Origin: JACVRW01 sp963716215
Lineage (GTDB): Bacteria; Actinomycetota; Thermoleophilia; Solirubrobacterales; Thermoleophilaceae
NCBI GenBank assembly: GCA_963716215.1
Contig: OY970298.1
Coordinates: 682,001 to 746,000, forward strand
Direction: 5' to 3'
DNA: 64,000 nt
The stretch's first letter is position 1; each line of letters opens with the position of its first letter. The position numbers were made by a program, and so were the translations under genes. The notes below the pieces were generated by a model. The model was not told the origin of the DNA. It saw only the letters and a list, made by a program, of their open reading frames with translations, and did not search any database. Positions 1 to 8,139 of the stretch are shown piece by piece.

Positions 1-158
1 TAGCGACGGGGGACTGGTCGAACCGACATCTATCTGCCGGTCCGAGCGTTGACGTGCGTGATGTCCAGGATTTCAATCACCCCCTGCCGACGGCATGCGA
101 AGACGTCCACACGTCGTGCCCAGGACTCTGGGGGCCGACGAAACTCCGAGTCGGAATA

Positions 159-1382
159 CTAAAGGCTGCTCCCGCGGTATTCGGACGGAGCGGGCCCAAC
201 GGGGTCCGACACGCTCCGATCGAGGGTCGGATGGAACAACTCGGCCGACACGGCGAGCTGGTCGACCAGCTCCTCCACGTCGGCGGCGCGCTCGATGCGC
301 TTCAGGTCATCGGAGTGCCCGCGCGTGGACGCCACCTTCGACGAGAACAGCTGGCAGCAGTCCTCGTCGGGCAGGATCGAGATGTCGTAGGTGCCGAGCG
401 CCCGCGCGGCCTCCACGATCTCGGACTTGTCCCGGTCGATCAGCGGGCGCAGCAGCGGCAGCTGCGCCGCCTCCTCCACGACCGCAAGGTTGGGCAGCGT
501 CTGCGAGGCCACCTGCCCGAGGGAGTCGCCGGTGGCCAGCGCGTCCGAGCCGAGCCGCTCTCCAAGGGCCGATGCGACGCGCATCATCAGCCGTCGCTGC
601 GACAGCACCTGCAGCCGGCCGGCGCCCGCAGTGGCGAGCCGTCGCTGCGCCGGGCCGAACGTGACGACGTAGAGCCGCGAGTCGCCCTGGAAGCGGTCGA
701 GGGTGCCCACCAGGGCGTACGCCTTGTAGATCGAGTCCGGTGTGGTGAACGGGCGCCCCGAGAAGTGCACGAAGTCGCAGCGCAGGCCGCGCTTCATCAT
801 CCGGTAGGCCGCCACGGGCGAGTCGAGCCCGCCCGACAGCAGCACGAGCGCTCGCCCGCTCGTGCCCACCGGCAACCCACCGGCGCCGCGGATGCGCTCG
901 ACCGACACGAGCAACTCCTTGTGGTCGACCTCCACGAACAGCTCGAGGTCGGGGTTGGAGAGGTCGACGCTGAGCCCGAGGCGCACCCGCACGACGTCGC
1001 CGAGCAGGCGCGCCAGCTCGATCGAACGCAGGGCGAAGCCCTTGTCACGGCGCCGCGCCCGCACCGCGAACGTGCGGCCGGGGAGGTCGCGCAGGAGGTC
1101 GATCGCTGCGTCGGCGGCCGCGGTGGCGTCGCGCTCGCAGCGCAGCGCAGGCTGCACCACGCTCACACCGGGCAGGCCGGTGCAGCGGTCGATCAACTCG
1201 TCGTGCGGAACGTCGCCGGTGACGATGAACACCCCACCGCGGTGGCGGATCTCCAGCGGGCCGAGATCCGCCGTCATGCGGCGCAGGTTGCGCTCGAGCG
1301 CCCCGACGAAGCGCGGCCGGTTGCGCCCCTTCAGGGCGAGCTCGCCGAACTTGAGCAGCACGCAGCGCTGCGGTCCGTTCAT
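159..1382 (-). CDS. thiI: tRNA 4-thiouridine synthetase ThiI
   Basis: Cytoplasmic enzyme that adenylates U8 of tRNA for sulfur insertion; in some bacteria it also feeds sulfur to thiazole synthesis. The 407-residue product starts LLKFGELALKGRNR, typical of the ThiI N-terminal region, followed by a THUMP RNA-binding domain (about residues 60-165) and a PP-loop ATP pyrophosphatase domain with LSGGLDSP at 182-189. Near the C-terminus DEDCCQLF matches the Cys-containing stretch of the family. It ends without a rhodanese domain, so another protein must deliver the sulfur. The ATG at 1382 was chosen because the in-frame extension to 1535 is Arg-rich and unlike the family. A TAGGTT hexamer 11 nt upstream could be a -10. 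A small CCCAG/CTGGG stem (119-132) lies beyond the stop. Confidence 0.93.
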   Translation of the reverse strand: MNGPQRCVLLKFGELALKGRNRPRFVGALERNLRRMTADLGPLEIRHRGGVFIVTGDVPHDELIDRCTGLPGVSVVQPALRCERDATAAADAAIDLLRDLPGRTFAVRARRRDKGFALRSIELARLLGDVVRVRLGLSVDLSNPDLELFVEVDHKELLVSVERIRGAGGLPVGTSGRALVLLSGGLDSPVAAYRMMKRGLRCDFVHFSGRPFTTPDSIYKAYALVGTLDRFQGDSRLYVVTFGPAQRRLATAGAGRLQVLSQRRLMMRVASALGERLGSDALATGDSLGQVASQTLPNLAVVEEAAQLPLLRPLIDRDKSEIVEAARALGTYDISILPDEDCCQLFSSKVASTRGHSDDLKRIERAADVEELVDQLAVSAELFHPTLDRSVSDPVGPAPSEYRGSSL

Positions 1383-1405
1383 GGTCGTGGGAGAACCTAG
1401 CGGTG

Positions 1406-2002
1406 CTACTCGTCCTCGTACAGCGACTCGCGGGCCAGCTCCGCCCCGCGCGCGCCGTAGAGACGGACCTCGACGTAGTCGCCGGTGTAGGCGTCGACCG
1501 ACAGCAGCGTGAAGCGATCCTCGACCAGCTCGCACTGGTCGGTCGTGGTCGGGCCGAGCTCAGTCGTGGCCACGACGCCGTTCGGCACGAGCGCCACGCC
1601 CCAGACGAGCGTGATCACCCCCCGGCGGCCCTCGGTGCCGCGCCACTGGCCGATCTCCTCGTCGGACAGGTCGAGCGTCCAGTCGGGATTGTGCTCGGCC
1701 GTCTCCTCGGTGAAGTCGGCCGTGGCCGTGAAGTCCGCGGCCTGGGCGCCCTCGTGCTCGCGCGTGTAGGACACGTACCCGAACACCTCGCCGCCCCCGG
1801 CGGGCGCCGTGGCCGGCACGTAGGTGCGGCCACCCCAGGTGCGCTCCGGGAACCAGGCGATGTCCGCCGGCTCGACCTCGACCCCGTCGGGCGCCGTCGC
1901 GGCGAACTGCGCGCCGAGCGCCTCGGCCCAGCGCCCGTACGGAAGGGGCTCCTGCGGCGACTCGGCGGCGAACATGGGCACCTGGCGGGCGGCGGGGGGC
2001 AT
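1406..2002 (-). CDS. Hypothetical protein, 198 aa
   Basis: I do not recognise this protein. It is soluble and acidic, with no signal peptide or membrane segment. Its middle has aromatic and acidic stretches (WFPERTWGGRTYVPA, GYVSYTREHEG) and its C-terminal half is predicted beta-rich (RFTLLSVDAYTGDYVEVRLYG), suggesting a small beta-sandwich or barrel. It lies 13 nt after galT and 23 nt before thiI on the same strand, so it is probably co-transcribed with them. A second in-frame ATG about nine codons downstream (before FAAESP) is an alternative start. Strand, length and codon use fit its neighbours, so I take it as a real gene of unknown function. Confidence 0.7.
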   Translation of the reverse strand: MPPAARQVPMFAAESPQEPLPYGRWAEALGAQFAATAPDGVEVEPADIAWFPERTWGGRTYVPATAPAGGGEVFGYVSYTREHEGAQAADFTATADFTEETAEHNPDWTLDLSDEEIGQWRGTEGRRGVITLVWGVALVPNGVVATTELGPTTTDQCELVEDRFTLLSVDAYTGDYVEVRLYGARGAELARESLYEDE

Positions 2003-2015
2003 CGGCGGCGGAAAC

Positions 2016-3008
2016 CTACAGGCTCGCGCTACGCAAGCGCTCGGCCGCGTCCTCGGGTGCGAGCACGTTCAGGTGCACGCCCGTGCCGATCTCGAGGCCC
2101 GCGAGCTGCGCCAACCGGGGCATCACTTCGATGCGCCAGCAGAAGCGCTCGGCGTCGCGCGGGGCGGTGCGCACCCACATGTTGAGCGGGGGCAGCTGCC
2201 CGAGCGCGGCTCCCAGGCGCCGCAGCGCCTCGTGCAGCATGTGGGCGCCGAGTGGGCCGTCGTCGGAGAAGCGGGCGGCCGGCCGGCGCGGCACGACCTG
2301 GAAGTGGAAGGGCACGCGTGCACCGAACGGACAGAGGGCGACCGCCTCGTCGTCGATGGCGAAGACGCGCTCGCCCTTGCGCACCTCCTCCTGCAGAACG
2401 TCCTCGAGCAGGTTGCGGCCCTGGGTGCGGTCGGAGTACGCGGTGAACCGCTCGCGCTCGCGCGCCACGGTGGCCGGTACGAACGGCAGCGCGTAGAGCT
2501 GGGCGTGGGTGTGCGGCAGCGAAGCGCCGGCCTCCTTGCCCTCGTTGACGATCACGTGCACGTAGGCCGAGCCGGCATGGGCGCGCATGCGCTCCCGCCA
2601 GACCGACATGGCGGCCCCCACCTGCTCGGGCGGGACCTCGGCCAGCGAGTGCACCGGATCGGGCGCGTTGACGATCACCTCGTGGTCGCCGATGGCGGGT
2701 TGGGCGGCGAACAGGTCGGGCTCGCCGCGCCCCCCGGCGAGCGGGTCGGCGCCGGCCTCCGCGTCCCCGGGCGCGAGCGCCGGGTAGAGGTTCGGCACCA
2801 CGCGCACCCGCCACGCGCCGTCGTCGCCAGACAGCCGGTAGATCTCGGGCGGGGTGCGGTCCTCGTGCCCGAGCGCGAACGGGTCGCGCTCGCGGTCGAT
2901 CGGCTCACGCGGCGGCACGTCGAGGAAGGCCCCGGGCCGCGAGCCGCGCTCCCCCGCGACGATCACGCGCAGGCCCGACAGCGGGTCGATCCGCAGCTCG
3001 GGGCTCAC
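2016..3008 (-). CDS. galT: Galactose-1-phosphate uridylyltransferase-like HIT-superfamily protein
   Basis: Predicted to exchange UDP between UDP-glucose and galactose-1-phosphate (Leloir pathway) or a related nucleotidyl transfer. The 330-residue protein has the GalT layout: an N-terminal half with RIDPLSGLRVIVAGER and RVVPNLYPAL, then the active-site stretch LPHTHAQLYALPFVP (the family's H-x-H-x-Q, with H-T-H-A-Q in place of the usual H-P-H-G-Q), and a second HIT-like half with VPFHFQVVPRRPAARF and a helical C-terminus. The GTG start overlaps the upstream acetyltransferase gene by 4 nt, indicating translational coupling. No galK or galE is nearby, so the exact sugar phosphate is not proven. 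Confidence 0.85.
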   Translation of the reverse strand: MSPELRIDPLSGLRVIVAGERGSRPGAFLDVPPREPIDRERDPFALGHEDRTPPEIYRLSGDDGAWRVRVVPNLYPALAPGDAEAGADPLAGGRGEPDLFAAQPAIGDHEVIVNAPDPVHSLAEVPPEQVGAAMSVWRERMRAHAGSAYVHVIVNEGKEAGASLPHTHAQLYALPFVPATVARERERFTAYSDRTQGRNLLEDVLQEEVRKGERVFAIDDEAVALCPFGARVPFHFQVVPRRPAARFSDDGPLGAHMLHEALRRLGAALGQLPPLNMWVRTAPRDAERFCWRIEVMPRLAQLAGLEIGTGVHLNVLAPEDAAERLRSASL

Positions 3009-3448
3009 CGGCGGCTCTCGGTCTGGTCGAGTCGCTTGGCCATCGCGATGTGCTCGATGCCCTCCTCCACGAACTCCGGTCCGCGCTCTTCGTAGCCGGC
3101 GTCGAGGTAGAGGCGCCGCGCGTAGGTCTGGGCATGCAGCGAGATCGCCTCGGCTCCGCCCGCCCGCGCGACCCCGTCCGCCAGGGCGAGGATGGCCGCG
3201 GCGATGCCCTCCCCGCGGCGGTCGGGCTCGACGGCGAGTCGCCCCAGCCGCGCGACGCGGCCCCGGAACAAGAGCCTGCAGGTGCCGATCACGTGCCCGC
3301 CCTCTACGGCCACCAGGTGCGTGGACTCGTGGTCACGGCCGTCCCGGTCGGCTGCGATCGACACCCCCTGCTCACCGCTGAACACGCGCTCGCGCAGCTC
3401 CAGCGCGGCGGCGATCTCGGAGTCGCTCTGTGCGGGCCTTACGTCCAG
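3005..3448 (-). CDS. GNAT-family N-acetyltransferase (apparent CTG start)
   Basis: Acetyl-CoA-dependent acetyltransferase of unknown substrate. Visible features: VFSGEQGVS, HLVAVEGGHVIGTCRLLF (beta strands 2-4), RLGRLAVEPDRRGEGIAAAI (motif A with an R-x-x-G-x-G/A-like acetyl-CoA loop) and RLYLDAGYEERGPEFVEEG. The first ATG/GTG/TTG is a GTG at 3385, but translation from there loses the first strand and helix. The in-frame residues DVRPAQSDSEIAAALELRER directly upstream look exactly like the usual start of this family. An in-frame TGA sits at 3452-3454, so the only codon that would preserve them is the CTG at 3446-3448. I therefore place the start there as an inference. The gene follows the TlpA-like gene closely and overlaps galT by 4 nt. 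Confidence 0.75.
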   Translation of the reverse strand: MDVRPAQSDSEIAAALELRERVFSGEQGVSIAADRDGRDHESTHLVAVEGGHVIGTCRLLFRGRVARLGRLAVEPDRRGEGIAAAILALADGVARAGGAEAISLHAQTYARRLYLDAGYEERGPEFVEEGIEHIAMAKRLDQTESRR

Positions 3449-3451
3449 AGA

Positions 3452-3937
3452 TCAGCGAGCGTACCGGTCGATGTCCTCCACCAACGCATCCTCCGATTGG
3501 TAGCCGCCCTGGTGCACGAAGGCGAGCTCGCCCTTGGAGTCGTAGAAGGCGGTCGTGGGGAAGGCCTGGACCCCGTTGAACGCCGCCGCCACCTCGAGCT
3601 GCGGGTCCTCGAAGTGCTTGTAGGGCAGCGGGTTGTCGGCGAGGAAGTCGCGAGCGTCGCCCTCGTTGTCGTTTGAGTTGACGCCGACGAAGACGACGTC
3701 GCGCTTGCGCTGCTTGGCCTGATCGCGGAAGTAGGGGAACTCCGCCCGGCACGGACCGCACCACGACGCCCACTTGTTGACCACGACCGGCCGGCCGCGC
3801 TGCTTCTCGACGAACGTCTCGAAGGCGGAGCGCCCGCCGTCGATGAACGGGTCCGGGCCCGGAGCGGGCTTCGAGGCGTCGTCGGAGCCGCAGGCAGCGA
3901 ACAGGAGGGCGATGGCGACGATCGCAACGCGGCGCAC
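3452..3937 (-). CDS. TlpA/ResA-type thioredoxin-like lipoprotein
   Basis: Membrane-anchored extracytoplasmic thiol-disulfide protein, 161 residues. The N-terminus (RRVAIVAIALLFAACGSD) is a lipoprotein signal with lipobox FAAC. The thioredoxin fold carries the redox motif WASWCGPC followed by EFPYF, and the cis-proline region reads VQAFPTTAFYDSKGEL. By family knowledge such proteins reduce apocytochrome c or other exported thiols; the cytochrome c maturation genes lie at 25-27 kb, so a link is possible but not shown. Start is GTG at 3937. The first gene of a minus-strand run ending with thiI; 189 bp of non-coding DNA separate it from the divergent helicase. Confidence 0.88.
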   Translation of the reverse strand: MRRVAIVAIALLFAACGSDDASKPAPGPDPFIDGGRSAFETFVEKQRGRPVVVNKWASWCGPCRAEFPYFRDQAKQRKRDVVFVGVNSNDNEGDARDFLADNPLPYKHFEDPQLEVAAAFNGVQAFPTTAFYDSKGELAFVHQGGYQSEDALVEDIDRYAR

Positions 3938-4126
3938 GCTTCGAAGCTTGGCAGACCCATTTCCGGGCGCGTGTGCTGTAATAGAGCCACGCCGACCGTC
4001 CCCATCGGACCGGCTGACCCGCCGCTCGCGGGACTCTCTTGAGCGACGGGCACGACGGGCGAACCCCGCTGACTCCCAGACGGCCAGCTCGGATTCGCTC
4101 CTTTCCCATCACGAGTAACGCCGAAC

Positions 4127-6661
4127 GTGGCTGAGACAAGCTCTGCCTTCGCTGACGCGCCCTTCGCAGGCGACGTCCTCTCGCGCGCCGAAGAGTTCGC
4201 GCGCGAGAGCTTCGTGCTGCCCGGCGAGGAGCCGGCGCAGGCGCTCGCCGAGGGAGCTGCCCGCCGCGCGGCCCTCGAAGCCGCGCTCGCCGAGATCGAG
4301 GCGGGCCGCCCCGAGCCTTCGGTGGAGTGGCGACGCGCCTATTCGCTGATGCTCGGATTGGAGCGACTGCTCAGCGACGAGGAGCCGCACCTGGCCGACG
4401 GGACCACCCTGAACGCCCACCAGGTCGATGCCCTGTCGGGCACGCTGATCGCGCTCACCTCCGAGCTGCAGATGGCCAAGAGCTCCAACGGCCGGGCCGC
4501 ACCGCCAGAGGAGCTGCCGTCCGCCGAGGTCGAGATCGAGGGCGACGAGCTGACCGACGAGGAGCCGCTCGACTGGGATCCGGCCGAGGAGGCCGAGGAG
4601 GAGGCTGCGTCCGAAGCCCAGGAGGAGGATCCCGGAGCTGCCCGCCGGTTCTGGTTCGAGCACGCCACCGGCGCCGGCAAGACGGTCGCCGCGCTCGGCT
4701 TCGTCGAGGCCTCGCGCACCGGCGGCATCCTGATACTCACCCACCGGCGCAACCTCGTCGACCAGTTCCTCGGCGAGCTGCGCGACCGCGGCTACCGCAA
4801 ACGCATCTCTCCGCCGCTGCTCAAGAACGGTGGCGGGGAGCCGCCGGCGGGCGGCCCGGTGACGGTGGAGACCTATCAGTGGTTCGTACGCAACGCGGGC
4901 AAGGTCTCGGACGCGTACACGATCGTCATCTGCGACGAGGCCCACACCGCGCTGGGCGAGAAAACGAGCGCCGCAATCCGCCAGTGGCTGGGGCCGGTGT
5001 TCGTGGGCATGACCGCCACCGGCGCACTGATCGCGCGCCACGTCACCGACCTGTTCCCGACCCAGACGTCGCGCTTCGATCTGGCCCAGGCCGCGCGCCG
5101 CGGCGTGATCGCGCCGCTGCGCTGCGTGCGCATCCCCCCGGGAGTGGGCGTCCGCTCGATCGCCAACGTCCCGCTGCGGCGCGGCGAAGTGGATCAGGAC
5201 TTCGACCAGGAAGAGCTGGCCGCCCTGCTCGACCAGACGCCCTTCAACCTGGCGGTCGCGGACCTCTACAAGACCCGCTTCAAGGACGTGCCCGGCGTGG
5301 TCTACTCGGCAGGCGTGAAGCACGCCCACAACGTCGCCAAGGCGTTCCAGGAGGCCGGGATGAAGGCCAAGGCGGTGTCGGGCGAGACACCCAAGCGCGA
5401 GCTCACGCGCATCCTGGCCGCGTACGAGCGCGGCGAGATCGACGTGCTGGTGAACGCGCAACTGCTGGCCGAGGGCTGGAACTCGCCGCGCGCGACCGTG
5501 TGCATGCACCTCGCGCCCACGGCGTCCAAGCGCATCTACCAGCAACGTGTGGGCCGGGTCACGCGGCGCACGCCAGGCAAGGAGGCCGGCATCGTCGTGG
5601 ACTTCGTCCACCCGGCGACGCCCAACGACGACCCGGTCGTGACGCTCCATTCCCTGCTGGACCGCGACGTCTACCGCGGTGGCGCCATCGTCGTGGGCCC
5701 GGTGCGCCGCGGCCGCGGGCGGCGCCTGCGGGTGGAGCGCCGCGTGGTGCCCGTCACGGCCGATCCCGAGCGGCGCGCGCAGGTGTTCGAGCGCGAGCTG
5801 TGGCGGATCGCAGTGGAGCACCTGAGCTGGGGCGAGCAGCAGGCGTGGGCGATGCTCGCCGGCGCGCGCGTTGCCTCGAACAACTGGCGGCGCGCGAAGG
5901 CGATGCTGCACTTCGACGCGACCGGCGAGCTGCGGCGGCTGTTCCTGGTCACCTGCCTGAGGCGCAACCGCAACACGCAGCTGCGCGTGCGGGCGCTGGG
6001 CGAGGTCGGCAGCCTGCGCGACCCCGAGGCGTTCGACGACGCCGTGGAGATCCTGGGCGGCTGGTCGCGCGATGAGCGCCGCGAGGGCGTGAAGGTGCTG
6101 CTGCAGGCGCTGACCGAGAAGCAGATCGGCCGCCGCGACCAGGCCGCGCGTTGGCTCTGGCACCTGGCCGAGTACTCGCGCGAGGTGCACGAGGAGTACG
6201 CGGTGCAGCGCTGGCCGGAGACGAAGCGGCTGCTCGGGCTGCTCGTGAACTCGGCCGGGGCGGCGCACGCGCGCAACGCGCGCCGGCTGGTGCAGGCGGC
6301 GCGCAAGCAGGACCGGCGGTTGTCGGCGGCGCTGCTGGCGGCGGCGCTCGCGCACACGCCCGAGGCCCAGCAGGTGCTCGATGGCGCGCGCATGCGCATG
6401 GCGCGCAAGCCGAGCGCGCTGGCCCGCGAGCTGCTGAAGAACTTCCCGAAGGGCAAGCGCCGCCGCGGCGGCCGCCGCCGGCGCAAGAAGGGCGGCGGCG
6501 ACGCCCAGGGCGCCGATGGGGCGGACGTGAAGGTGACGAAGACGCAGGAGACGCCACCGGGCAAGGGGCCGCCGGACGACGACGACGGTGACGAGCAGGA
6601 CGCGCCGGGCGAAGAGCAGGACGCGCCGGGCGAGCCGCACGACGAGCGCGACGCGGCGTAG
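4127..6661 (+). CDS. SF2 DEAD/DEAH-box helicase with acidic insert and charged tail
   Basis: Predicted ATP-dependent nucleic-acid helicase or translocase, 844 residues, GTG start. Core motifs: a Q-motif-like HQ at 98-99 (LNAHQVDALSG), Walker A ATGAGKT (180-186), motif Ia LILTHRRNLVDQF, Walker B DEAH (270-273), motif III-like GMTAT, motif V LVNAQLLAEGWNSPRAT and motif VI QQRVGRVTRR (from 472). About 55 mostly Glu/Asp residues separate the Q motif from Walker A, which is unusual. The C-terminal third is helical and repeat-like (armadillo/HEAT-like impression), followed by a Lys/Arg-rich patch (KGKRRRGGRRRRKKGG) and an acidic, Pro-rich tail. It stands alone between divergent and convergent neighbours. 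Substrate unknown; the patch suggests RNA or DNA binding. Confidence 0.85.
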   Translation: MAETSSAFADAPFAGDVLSRAEEFARESFVLPGEEPAQALAEGAARRAALEAALAEIEAGRPEPSVEWRRAYSLMLGLERLLSDEEPHLADGTTLNAHQVDALSGTLIALTSELQMAKSSNGRAAPPEELPSAEVEIEGDELTDEEPLDWDPAEEAEEEAASEAQEEDPGAARRFWFEHATGAGKTVAALGFVEASRTGGILILTHRRNLVDQFLGELRDRGYRKRISPPLLKNGGGEPPAGGPVTVETYQWFVRNAGKVSDAYTIVICDEAHTALGEKTSAAIRQWLGPVFVGMTATGALIARHVTDLFPTQTSRFDLAQAARRGVIAPLRCVRIPPGVGVRSIANVPLRRGEVDQDFDQEELAALLDQTPFNLAVADLYKTRFKDVPGVVYSAGVKHAHNVAKAFQEAGMKAKAVSGETPKRELTRILAAYERGEIDVLVNAQLLAEGWNSPRATVCMHLAPTASKRIYQQRVGRVTRRTPGKEAGIVVDFVHPATPNDDPVVTLHSLLDRDVYRGGAIVVGPVRRGRGRRLRVERRVVPVTADPERRAQVFERELWRIAVEHLSWGEQQAWAMLAGARVASNNWRRAKAMLHFDATGELRRLFLVTCLRRNRNTQLRVRALGEVGSLRDPEAFDDAVEILGGWSRDERREGVKVLLQALTEKQIGRRDQAARWLWHLAEYSREVHEEYAVQRWPETKRLLGLLVNSAGAAHARNARRLVQAARKQDRRLSAALLAAALAHTPEAQQVLDGARMRMARKPSALARELLKNFPKGKRRRGGRRRRKKGGGDAQGADGADVKVTKTQETPPGKGPPDDDDGDEQDAPGEEQDAPGEPHDERDAA

Positions 6662-6670
6662 GCCCGCGCC

Positions 6671-7342
6671 CTACCGCTCCAGGTGCACCTCGCCCGCGTT
6701 CAGGGTGACGCGGCCGCTGGCGGTGTCCACGAGCAGCGCGCCGCTCTCGTCGAGGCCGGCGGCCGTGCCCTCCTCGCTGCCGTTCGCCCAGCGCACGCGG
6801 CGGCCCATCAGAGCGTCGCGCGTGCGCCACGCGGCGAGGACCTCCTCGATCGGACGCGGGAGCCAGGCGTCGAGGGCGGCGAGCACCGCGGCGAGGGTCG
6901 CGGGGACCGAGAGCGGACAGCTCTCCAGCGCGAGCGACGTGGCCTCCAGCTCCGCCGGAAACTCCTCCGTCGTCACGTTGACACCGATCCCCAGGATCGC
7001 CCAGCCTTCCTGCGGGCGCCCCTCCACCAGGATCCCCGCGACCTTGCGCCCGCCGATCCACACGTCGTTGGGCCACTTGATCTGGGTGTCGGCGGGAAGC
7101 GCCTCGCATACCGCGACGGCGGCGGCCAGCGGCAGCGACTCCCGCAGCTCCCGCAGCACCACCGACATCAGGACCGCCGTTCGCGGCGGCGCGCTCCAGC
7201 TGCGCCCCTGCCGGCCGCGCCCGGCGCTCTGCTCGTCAGCGGTGACCAGCGTTCCGTGTGGCGCCCCGGCGCTCGCAAGCGCCCGGGCACGCTCGTTGGT
7301 CGAGTCGGTCACCCGCAGGTGGACCCGCGGCCGGCCGATCAC
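6671..7342 (-). CDS. birA: Biotin--[acetyl-CoA-carboxylase] ligase BirA
   Basis: Activates biotin with ATP and attaches it to the lysine of biotin carboxyl carrier proteins. Motifs: VTDSTNERARALA, the biotinyl-AMP loop SAGRGRQGRSW, IKWPNDVWIGGRKVAGILVE and GIGVNVTTEEFP; a C-terminal SH3-like segment follows (GRRVRWANGSEEGTAAGLDE). At 223 residues it is a group I enzyme without the N-terminal DNA-binding domain, so it should not act as the biotin-operon repressor. The GTG start overlaps the SAM hydrolase gene by 4 nt. It converges on the helicase gene with 9 bp between stops. Confidence 0.94.
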   Translation of the reverse strand: MIGRPRVHLRVTDSTNERARALASAGAPHGTLVTADEQSAGRGRQGRSWSAPPRTAVLMSVVLRELRESLPLAAAVAVCEALPADTQIKWPNDVWIGGRKVAGILVEGRPQEGWAILGIGVNVTTEEFPAELEATSLALESCPLSVPATLAAVLAALDAWLPRPIEEVLAAWRTRDALMGRRVRWANGSEEGTAAGLDESGALLVDTASGRVTLNAGEVHLER

Positions 7343-8139
7343 CGCGGTCGCAGGCGCACCTCGGCGTCGGGGCGCAGCGCCAGCGTCCCGGCCGCGTCGC
7401 CGCGGTTGATGGCGATCGCGAGCGTGCGGTAGGCGTCCTCGTAGACGATCAGCTCGCCGGGCCGCACGTCGGCGAAGGTCTGGGCGTAGGTGGCGAGGTA
7501 GCGCTCGCCGGCCGCTTCGATCTCCACGGTCCCGCCGAGTGTGATCCGCGTGCCGGCCATGTCGTCGTGGTCCACGTCGAGCGCGGCGTTGCCGAAGCGG
7601 TCGAGGACCAGCACGTGCGCCACCAGCGCCCCGTCCTCTACGCGCGGCTCCGGGAGCTCGACGGTCAGCAGCTCGGCCGGGTCGAGCGGGTCGCCGGCGT
7701 CCGCCAGCGCGGCCCCACGCGCCAGGTGGGCGGCCACGGGGGCGAAAATGTCGCGGCCGTGGAAGGTCGCCGAGACCGGCTCCAGCCGGTGCGGCGAGCG
7801 GCTCACGTCCACGGCGAGGTCGATCCCGCCGCAGCGCTGCCAGGCGAGGCTCAACAGCCCGTTGTCCGGCCCCACCAGCAGACGCCCGTCGGCCGTGCGC
7901 AGCCCCACCGCGCGCCGCTCGGTCCCGACCTGCGGGTCCACCACCGCCAGATGCACGCCGACCGGCATGTACGGCAGCGTGTTGCGGAGCACCAGCGCGC
8001 CCTGGCGAACCGCGTAGCGGCTCACCCCGTGCGTGATGTCCACGATCTGCGCCTCGGGGTGGATCGAGCGGATCACCCCGTGGCAGACGCCCACGAAGTC
8101 GTCGTCGCGCCCGTAGTCGGTGAGCAGCGTGACGATCAT
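7339..8139 (-). CDS. S-adenosyl-L-methionine hydrolase (adenosine-forming), DUF62/SAM-hydroxide adenosyltransferase
   Basis: Member of the fluorinase/chlorinase superfamily whose usual bacterial members hydrolyse SAM to adenosine and methionine. Visible: N-terminal IVTLLTDYGRDDDFVGVCHG, HLAVVDPQVGTERRAVG, VGPDNGLLSLA and SATFHGRDIFAPVAAHLA, which hold the Asp, Arg and His of the water-activating triad of the hydrolase branch; the C-terminal beta-barrel contains VLDRFGNAALDV. Length 266 aa is normal. It overlaps cobA-hemD upstream and birA downstream by 4 nt each. The pairing with a SAM-using methyltransferase (CobA domain) is noted, but no functional link is shown. Confidence 0.9.
   Translation of the reverse strand: MIVTLLTDYGRDDDFVGVCHGVIRSIHPEAQIVDITHGVSRYAVRQGALVLRNTLPYMPVGVHLAVVDPQVGTERRAVGLRTADGRLLVGPDNGLLSLAWQRCGGIDLAVDVSRSPHRLEPVSATFHGRDIFAPVAAHLARGAALADAGDPLDPAELLTVELPEPRVEDGALVAHVLVLDRFGNAALDVDHDDMAGTRITLGGTVEIEAAGERYLATYAQTFADVRPGELIVYEDAYRTLAIAINRGDAAGTLALRPDAEVRLRPR

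Noticed and set aside
3977..3982. TGTAAT as -10 and TTGGCA (3948-3953) as -35 between the lipoprotein and helicase genes
   Set aside because: The spacer is 23 bp, too long for a standard promoter, and the hexamer is about 145 bp before the helicase start.
4109..6640. 843-residue open frame on the minus strand opposite the helicase
   Set aside because: Composition is Leu/Arg/Ala/His-rich with no recognisable domain, while the plus strand has complete SF2 helicase motifs. It is a product of high GC content.
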